A stretch of DNA of 64,000 nucleotides. Source: Salinispora arenicola (GTDB lineage Bacteria > Actinomycetota > Actinomycetes > Mycobacteriales > Micromonosporaceae). The stretch covers positions 2,356,001 to 2,420,000 of the forward strand of contig NZ_VFOL01000001.1 in assembly GCF_006716065.1 (NCBI RefSeq). The letters are read 5' to 3'. This document shows positions 58,696 to 64,000 of this stretch, piece by piece (positions within the stretch are counted from its first letter, which is position 1; each line of letters begins with the position of its first letter). The position numbers were made by a program, and so were the translations under genes. A model generated the notes under the pieces. That model did no database searches and had not been told where the DNA came from. It saw nothing but the letters and a program-made list of their open reading frames with translations.

Positions 58696-59814
58696 ATGTG
58701 GCAGGCCGAGGTGCGCGTCGACCTTGACGCGATCCGTGAGAACGTGAGTTGGCTGCGATCCGGTAGCGCCGCCGAGCTGATGGCGGTGGTCAAGGGCGAC
58801 GGGTACGGCCACGGCATGGTCCCGGCCGCCCTGGCCGCGCTGGACGGTGGCGCCGACTGGCTCGGTGTCTGCACCCTCGACGAGGCGCTCACGCTGCGCC
58901 GGGAGGGGATCACCGCGCCGATTCTGGCCTGGCTCCTCGCCCCGGGCCTGCCGTTACACGAAGGTGTGGCGGCCGGGATCGACCTCGGCGCGGCCAGTGT
59001 GGCGCAGCTGGACGAGATGGTGCAGGCGGGCCGGACCGCCGGCCGTCCGGCCCAGCTGCACCTCAAGATCGACACTGGGCTGTCCCGGGGTGGCGCCACC
59101 GTCTCGGACTGGCCGGGGCTGCTCACCGCCGCCGCGAAGGCGCAGGCCGACGGTACGGTCGAGGTGGTCGGGGTGTGGAGCCACTTCGTGTACGCGGACG
59201 CGCCCGGCCACCCGACGACCGACCGGCAACTCGCCGTCTTCCACGAGGGCTTGGACATGGTGGAGAAGGCGGGGCTGCGTCCGCGTTACCGCCACCTGGC
59301 CAACTCGGCAGCCACGCTGACCCGGCCGGATGCCCACTTCGACCTGGTCCGGCCCGGGCTGGCCGTCTACGGCCTGTCTCCGGTGGCCGGCGAGAGCTTC
59401 GGGCTGCGGCCGGCGATGACCGCCCGCGCCCGCGTCATGCTCACCAAGCAGGTCCCGGCGGGCGCCGGGGTCTCCTATGGCCACACCTATACCACCGAGC
59501 GGGACAGCACCCTCGCCGTTATTCCGCTCGGGTACGCCGACGGGGTGCCCCGGAGCGCGTCCAACAGCGGCCCGGTGCACCTGGGTGGCGTCCGGCGCAC
59601 CATCTCCGGCCGGGTCTGCATGGACCAGTTCGTGCTCGACTGCGGCGACGATCCGGTGGCGCCGGGGGACGTGGCCGTCCTGTTCGGCAGTGGGCGGAAC
59701 GGGGAGCCAACAGCCGACGACTGGGCCGAGGCGGTCGGCACGATCAACTATGAGATCGTCACCCGATTCGGCAGTACGCGGGTGCCCCGCAGCTACGACG
59801 GCGAGCGTCCGTGA
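58696..59814 (+). CDS. alr: Alanine racemase
   Basis: 372 aa PLP enzyme producing D-alanine for the cell wall. PLP lysine Lys33 in MAVVKGDGYGHG; catalytic Tyr in GAGVSYGHTYTTE (about residue 261). Also LHLKIDTGLSRGGA, RPGLAVYGLSPVAG and GRVCMDQFVLDCG. The next gene overlaps its stop by 4 nt. Confidence 0.97.
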   Translation: MWQAEVRVDLDAIRENVSWLRSGSAAELMAVVKGDGYGHGMVPAALAALDGGADWLGVCTLDEALTLRREGITAPILAWLLAPGLPLHEGVAAGIDLGAASVAQLDEMVQAGRTAGRPAQLHLKIDTGLSRGGATVSDWPGLLTAAAKAQADGTVEVVGVWSHFVYADAPGHPTTDRQLAVFHEGLDMVEKAGLRPRYRHLANSAATLTRPDAHFDLVRPGLAVYGLSPVAGESFGLRPAMTARARVMLTKQVPAGAGVSYGHTYTTERDSTLAVIPLGYADGVPRSASNSGPVHLGGVRRTISGRVCMDQFVLDCGDDPVAPGDVAVLFGSGRNGEPTADDWAEAVGTINYEIVTRFGSTRVPRSYDGERP

Positions 59815-60905
59815 CCTCCGCACGCCTCCGGGTTCCGCTGCCCCGGACCCGCCACCCCCGGGCCGCGATCGGGGCGTTGGCCGCCGTCGGTGTCGCGGCC
59901 GCTGGACTCGTCGCCGGCGTCGCGACCGAACGCGTGCTGATCCGCCGGTTCAAGACCGACCCCAGTGACCGGTACGCCGGTGAGGCATTCGGTGCACAGC
60001 GGTACGACGAGGCGTTACGGCTGGAAATGCCGGACGGCACCGACATCCACGTGGAGGTGGTCGAACCGGTCCGGCCGGTCCCCGCGAACCCGACCATCGT
60101 GCTGGTGCACGGCTTCTGCCTGGACCTGGGGACCTTCCACTTCCAGCGCAAGTTGCTCGCGGCGCGCGGCGAGCACCGGATCGTGGCGTACGACCAGCCG
60201 GGGCACGGGCTCTCCGGTCAGTTGGCAACCGGCGAGTACGACCTGACCGTGCTCGGCCGGACGCTCCGAGCGGTGATCGACCGTACCGCGCCGGAGGGTC
60301 CGCTGGTGCTGGTCGGCCACTCGATGGGTGGCATGACCATCATGGCGTTCGCGGAACTCTTCCCGGAGTTGTTCGGGGACCGGGTGGTGGGCACGGTGCT
60401 GATGGCCACCTCGGGCGGGTTGCTCGCCGAGACCAAGCTGGTCGCCCCGGCGCTGCTCGGCCGGGTCGGTGCCCCGGTGCTGCACATGATGAGCAACGCC
60501 GCCCGCTACGGGGGCCCGGTGATCGACCGGGCGCGTCGGTCCACCTCCAACATGGCCTGGCTGCTCACCCGCAGGTACGGCTTCGGCACCGACCAACCCA
60601 GCCCGGCTCTGGTCTCGTATGTCGAGGAGATGAACTCGCGGACCTCCGCCGACACCGTCACCCGTTATCTGCGCACGCTCGCCACCCACTCCCGGTTCCC
60701 GGCGCTGGCGGCGTTGGCCGGCGCGCCGGTTCTGGTGCTGGTCGGGGAGAAAGACATGATCACCCCGGTGACACACTCGGAGGAGATCATTCGGCGACTG
60801 CCGCACGCGGAATTCGTCAAGATCCCCGACAGTGGGCACGTGGTGATGTTGGAGCATGCCGATGAGGTGAACGCGGCGCTGACCCGGTTTCTGGAGGAGC
60901 TGTGA
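59811..60905 (+). CDS. Alpha/beta hydrolase with N-terminal membrane anchor
   Basis: 364 aa. A hydrophobic stretch at about 20-40 (AIGALAAVGVAAAGLVAGVA) probably anchors it. Hydrolase features: oxyanion HGFCLDLGTFHFQ, nucleophile elbow GHSMGGMT (Ser about 169), acid in VGEKDMITPV and His in DSGHVVMLEH. Substrate unknown. The same gene order (alr, hydrolase, tsaE) is common in actinobacteria. GTG start overlaps alr and its stop overlaps tsaE. Confidence 0.85.
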   Translation: MTSARLRVPLPRTRHPRAAIGALAAVGVAAAGLVAGVATERVLIRRFKTDPSDRYAGEAFGAQRYDEALRLEMPDGTDIHVEVVEPVRPVPANPTIVLVHGFCLDLGTFHFQRKLLAARGEHRIVAYDQPGHGLSGQLATGEYDLTVLGRTLRAVIDRTAPEGPLVLVGHSMGGMTIMAFAELFPELFGDRVVGTVLMATSGGLLAETKLVAPALLGRVGAPVLHMMSNAARYGGPVIDRARRSTSNMAWLLTRRYGFGTDQPSPALVSYVEEMNSRTSADTVTRYLRTLATHSRFPALAALAGAPVLVLVGEKDMITPVTHSEEIIRRLPHAEFVKIPDSGHVVMLEHADEVNAALTRFLEEL

Positions 60906-61396
60906 ACCCGGGGGAACCTATCCGATTCACACTGCCGACCGTCGCGGACACGCACGCCTTCGGTCGCCGGCTGGCCGGCCTGTTGCGGGCGGGGGACCTG
61001 CTGCTGCTGACCGGTCCACTCGGCGCCGGGAAAACGGCCCTCACCCAGGGCATCGGCGTCGGGCTCGGGGTGGTCGGGGCGGTCACCTCACCCACGTTCG
61101 TGATCGCGCGGGTGCACCGGCCGGATCCGGCCCGGGGCGGCGGCGTGGCGCTCGTGCACGCCGACGCGTACCGCCTGGGTGACGCGGCCGACCCACGCGC
61201 CGAAATCGACGATCTGGACCTGGATGCCTCGGTGGACGAGGCGGTGACCGTGGTCGAGTGGGGGGAAGGGCTTGCCGAGCAGCTCGTCGACGCGCACCTG
61301 CGGGTCCGGATCGACCGCCGGGATGACGACAGCCGGTTGGCCGACCTGGAACCGGTCGGCGGCGACTGGGCTGTGCGGTTGGCCACTCTGCACTGA
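60902..61396 (+). CDS. tsaE: tRNA t6A synthesis ATPase TsaE
   Basis: 164 aa. Walker A GPLGAGKTALTQGIG (about 38-52), then GAVTSPTFVIARVH, HADAYRL and VVEWGEGL. It works with TsaB and TsaD, both encoded downstream in this window, in threonylcarbamoyladenosine formation. The stop codon falls inside a 20-bp tandem repeat. Confidence 0.94.
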   Translation: MNPGEPIRFTLPTVADTHAFGRRLAGLLRAGDLLLLTGPLGAGKTALTQGIGVGLGVVGAVTSPTFVIARVHRPDPARGGGVALVHADAYRLGDAADPRAEIDDLDLDASVDEAVTVVEWGEGLAEQLVDAHLRVRIDRRDDDSRLADLEPVGGDWAVRLATLH

Positions 61397-61433
61397 GCCG
61401 GCCGGACAGCGGCTGAGCCGGCCGGACAGCGGC
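61394..61433. repeat. 20-bp perfect tandem duplication at the tsaE stop
   Basis: Bases 61394-61413 and 61414-61433 are identical, and the first copy begins with the tsaE TGA. Probably a recent slippage duplication in the 200-nt gap before ung; that gap has no gene. Confidence 0.9.
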
Positions 61434-61596
61434 CGGTGCGGATCGACGACCGGCTGCGGGTGCGCCACCCGATCACCCTGATACGCGCAATGCCCGCGCT
61501 GGTCTCGCGCGGTGCGGGGAGCGGCGGAGGATGCGGCCGGTGTTGTCGGAACCGGCAACTAGAGTGCGCGGGACGCCTCGACCGGAAAGGCCCCTG

Positions 61597-62295
61597 ATGC
61601 ACGACGCACCCACCCTGGACCTGTTGGCTCTGCTCCCGCAGGAGTGGCGGTCCGCGCTCGCCCCGCACCTCGACCCGGCCCGCACCGCTTCGCTCGCCGG
61701 TTTCGTCGCCGACGAGTACGCCACACGGACAGTGTTCCCGCCCGTGGAGGACCTCTTCTCGGCGTACCGGCTCTGCCCACCAGCGGACTGCCGGGTGCTG
61801 ATCCTCGGCCAGGATCCCTACCACCGTGCTGGGCAGGCGCACGGGTTGAGCTTCAGCGTCCGCGACGGTGTGGCGATGCCGCCTTCACTACGGAACGTTT
61901 TCAAGGAGTTGAGCGCCGACCTGGGCATACCGAGGCCGACCAGTGGAAATCTGTGCGGTTGGGCTGCGCAGGGTGTGCTGCTGCTCAACTCAGTGCTGAC
62001 TGTCCGTGAGGGCAGCCCCGGCTCGCACGCCAACCGCGGCTGGGAGGAGTTCACCGACGCGACGATCCGGGTGCTGGACGCGCTGGAGAGCCGGGTGGTC
62101 TTCCTGCTCTGGGGCGGGTATGCCCGGAGGAAGGCGGCTCTGGTCACGAATCCGCGTCACGTGGTGCTGGAGGCCGGCCACCCCAGCCCGATGAACCCGC
62201 GGGGGTTTCTGGGCAGCCGTCCGTTCAGCACCGCCAACAAGGCGCTCGCCGACGCCGGCAGGCCGACGGTCGACTGGGAACGCACCGCCGGCTGA
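61597..62295 (+). CDS. ung: Uracil-DNA glycosylase, family 1
   Basis: 232 aa from ATG 61597, with GGAAAGG 7-13 nt upstream. Water-activating motif LGQDPYHRAGQAHG (Asp about residue 71), uracil stacking LRNVFKELSADLG, LLLNSVLTVREGSPGSHA, and the His-containing HPSPMNPRGFLG (about residue 193). Removes uracil from DNA. TAGAGT at 61560-61565 may be its -10. Confidence 0.96.
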   Translation: MHDAPTLDLLALLPQEWRSALAPHLDPARTASLAGFVADEYATRTVFPPVEDLFSAYRLCPPADCRVLILGQDPYHRAGQAHGLSFSVRDGVAMPPSLRNVFKELSADLGIPRPTSGNLCGWAAQGVLLLNSVLTVREGSPGSHANRGWEEFTDATIRVLDALESRVVFLLWGGYARRKAALVTNPRHVVLEAGHPSPMNPRGFLGSRPFSTANKALADAGRPTVDWERTAG

Positions 62296-62463
62296 CCGGC
62301 CGCCCACGGTGGCACACCCGCCGGATCGTGCGCATTGCGGGCGGTGTGTGGTCGCGCGTCCCACCAGCCGACGACTTCGTGGAGGCATCAGTTTCGCCCT
62401 GACGCCGCTCGCACCGCCGGCCGTGCCCGGGACGGCCGGCGCCGGGTACGGCGGCCGGGCGGC

Positions 62464-62469
62464 TAGGCT
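62464..62469 (+). promoter_or_regulatory. -10 box for a leaderless tsaB mRNA
   Basis: TAGGCT lies 8 nt before the GTG at 62478. The 182-nt gap from ung holds no recognised gene. Confidence 0.45.
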
Positions 62470-62477
62470 GGTTCACC

Positions 62478-63155
62478 GTGCTCGTACTGGTGGTGGACAG
62501 CTCGACGCCCGCGGTGATCGCCGCTGTGGTGGAGGTCACGGCAGCCGGCGTCGAGACTCGGGCGCACCGCTGCGCCGTCGACGCCCGGGCGCACGGTGAG
62601 CTGCTCGCCCCGCACGTCGACGCGGTCCTGGCCGACGTCGGCGTGCGCCCTTCCAGCCTCGATGCGATCGTCGCCGGCCTCGGCCCAGGCCCGTTCACCG
62701 GGCTGCGGGTGGGGCTGGCCACCGCCGCCACGATGGGGCAGGCGCTCGGCGTGCCCACATACGGGGTCTGCTCGCTGGACGCCATCGGGTTCCCGGCTGC
62801 CGCCGGCGAGCCGGTCCTGGCGGCGACGGATGCGCGGCGCCGGGAGATCTACTGGGCGGTGTACGACGGGGCCGGCCAGCGAATCGTGGGCCCCGAGGTG
62901 TCCGTTCCGGCGGTTGCCGCCACGCGCGCCCACGACCTTGCGGCCACCGCCGCGGTCGGCGACGGCGCGCACCGGTACGCGGCAACGCTGGGGTTGCCGG
63001 TCGCCGATGAGCCCCGCTACCCGGCGGCGCTGGCGTTGGCCATGCTTGCCGCGGAACGGCTCACCGCCGGTGCCCCCGGTGAGCCGCTCACCCCGCTCTA
63101 CCTGCGCAGGCCGGACGCTGTCGCGGCGGCAGGCCACAAGCCGGTCCTCCCATGA
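62478..63155 (+). CDS. tsaB: tRNA t6A synthesis protein TsaB
   Basis: 225 aa ASKHA-fold partner of TsaD. VLVVDSSTPAVIAAVVE at the N-terminus, AHGELLAPHVDAVL, GLGPGPFTGLRVGLATA and DARRREIYWAVYD are typical. It lacks the metal-binding His pair of TsaD, as expected. It overlaps rimI by 4 nt. Confidence 0.94.
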   Translation: MLVLVVDSSTPAVIAAVVEVTAAGVETRAHRCAVDARAHGELLAPHVDAVLADVGVRPSSLDAIVAGLGPGPFTGLRVGLATAATMGQALGVPTYGVCSLDAIGFPAAAGEPVLAATDARRREIYWAVYDGAGQRIVGPEVSVPAVAATRAHDLAATAAVGDGAHRYAATLGLPVADEPRYPAALALAMLAAERLTAGAPGEPLTPLYLRRPDAVAAAGHKPVLP

Positions 63156-63673
63156 GCGGGGGGAACGAGCCGAGGCTACGAGGCCCGCGGCCGCGAACAG
63201 GGGGTGGCTGCGTGAGTGGGTTCCGGCTGGAGCGGTTTCGCTGGTGGCACATCGACGAGGTGCTGTCGATCGAGGCGGACCTGTTCGGCGCTGAGCAGTG
63301 GTCCGCCGGGATGTTCTGGAACGAACTCGCCAACGGGCACCACTATCTGGTGGCGATTGAGGGTGACGCCCTGCTCGGCTACGCGGGCGTCACCGTCGTG
63401 TCCGGCGAGGAGGCGTGGGTGCAGAACATCGCCGTCCGCCGGCAGGCACAGCGCAGGGGTGTCGGGCGGTCGTTGTTGCGGGCGTTGCTGGCCGAGGCGG
63501 CGCGACTGCGGGCCCGCGGCACGCTCCTCGAGGTGGCGGCGGACAATGCCCCGGCGCAGAGGCTTTACGCGGCGCACGGCTTCGAAGCGATTGGTGTGCG
63601 GCGCGGGTACTACCAGCCGAGCAACACCGACGCGTTGGTCATGCGGCGGGACGAGGAGTGCACCGATGGCTGA
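63152..63673 (+). CDS. rimI: Ribosomal-protein-alanine N-acetyltransferase RimI
   Basis: 173 aa GNAT enzyme. Acetyl-CoA motif [19 protein letters not shown] (about 94-112); [20 protein letters not shown] and [18 protein letters not shown] complete the fold. The first 20 residues ([17 protein letters not shown]) are not part of it, so GTG 63212 ([15 protein letters not shown]) is an equally possible start. It sits between tsaB and tsaD, its usual place. Confidence 0.9.
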   Translation: MSGGNEPRLRGPRPRTGGGCVSGFRLERFRWWHIDEVLSIEADLFGAEQWSAGMFWNELANGHHYLVAIEGDALLGYAGVTVVSGEEAWVQNIAVRRQAQRRGVGRSLLRALLAEAARLRARGTLLEVAADNAPAQRLYAAHGFEAIGVRRGYYQPSNTDALVMRRDEECTDG

Positions 63674-64000
63674 CGAACCCCTGGTCTTGGGAATCGAGAC
63701 GTCCTGCGACGAGACCGGGGTCGGTGTCGTCCAGGGCCACACCCTGCTCGCCGACGCGTTGGCCAGCAGCGTCGAGCAGCATGCCCGGTTCGGCGGTGTG
63801 GTGCCCGAGGTGGCCAGCCGGGCACACCTGGAGGCGATCGTGCCGACCATGGACCGGGCGTTGGCGGAGGCGGGGGTGACGCTCGCCGATGTCGACGCCA
63901 TCGCGGTAACCTCCGGCCCCGGGCTGGCCGGCGCGCTGTTGGTCGGCGTCGCCGCGGCCAAGGGGTACGCGGTCGCCGCCGAGAAGCCGGTCTACGGCGT
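63666..64000 (+). CDS. tsaD: tRNA t6A threonylcarbamoyltransferase TsaD, N-terminal part
   Basis: The first 111 codons only; the gene runs off the window end. [20 protein letters not shown] is the classic start, and the metal-binding H-x3-H is seen in [10 protein letters not shown] together with [34 protein letters not shown] follows. ATG overlaps the rimI stop by 8 nt. Confidence 0.95.
   Translation, partial: MADEPLVLGIETSCDETGVGVVQGHTLLADALASSVEQHARFGGVVPEVASRAHLEAIVPTMDRALAEAGVTLADVDAIAVTSGPGLAGALLVGVAAAKGYAVAAEKPVYG

Overview
The window is chromosomal DNA of a high-GC actinomycete. GTG starts, 1-4 bp gene overlaps, a four-gene conservon, a HemD-winged-helix regulator in a nitrate operon, type-Z S14 and C+ L36 all point to Actinobacteria. 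Overall gene order and protein character suggest Micromonosporaceae, possibly Salinispora; this is inference, not proven from sequence alone.

Layout. 1-9408: end of rpsJ, then the S10 operon (rplC-rplD-rplW-rplB-rpsS-rplV-rpsC-rplP-rpmC-rpsQ) and the spc operon (rplN-rplX-rplE-rpsN-rpsH-rplF-rplR-rpsE-rpmD-rplO). 9409-10278: an unusual 870-bp gene-free stretch with two hairpins that separates rplO from secY. 10279-18028: secY-adk-map, a DUF1707 membrane protein, infA-rpmJ, and the alpha operon rpsM-rpsK-rpsD-rpoA-rplQ, closed by a 16-bp hairpin. 18046-22219: truA, an RsmC-like methyltransferase, an ABC-F ATPase and an aldo/keto reductase. 22386-28440: a thiamine operon behind a TPP riboswitch (thiE-thiO-thiS-thiG-second thiE/tenI-thiD-thiC). 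28497-30308: a membrane protein with a Pro/Thr-rich tail built from 69-bp tandem repeats.

30382-34628: a divergent cluster of a cupin, an LLM-class flavin or F420 monooxygenase and a NitT/TauT-type ABC transporter. The binding-protein gene has a leader that looks like a SAM-family riboswitch whose closing helix would cover the ribosome binding site. This is the best candidate for an undescribed system: SAM-controlled uptake and oxidation of an organosulfur compound. 34684-40853: a substrate-binding lipoprotein divergent from a conservon (NIT-domain ATPase, roadblock protein, DUF742 protein, Ras-like GTPase). 40936-50658: nitrate assimilation, with an operon nasC-nasB-nirB-nirD-nnaR on the minus strand, a MazEF-like pair, and narK on the plus strand. 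Both nasC and narK are preceded by GlnR-box-like arrays placed the same distance from a -10-like hexamer.

50904-64000: rplM-rpsI, glmM, a class I aminotransferase, glmS, acpS, nnrD/E, alr, an alpha/beta hydrolase, tsaE, ung, tsaB, rimI and the start of tsaD, so three members of the t6A tRNA pathway lie close together.

Several genes have a TAGGCT-like -10 box only 6-8 nt before the start codon, consistent with leaderless transcripts. I see no tRNA, rRNA, insertion sequence, prophage or CRISPR array. Most of the window is ordinary housekeeping sequence; the points of interest are mainly regulatory.
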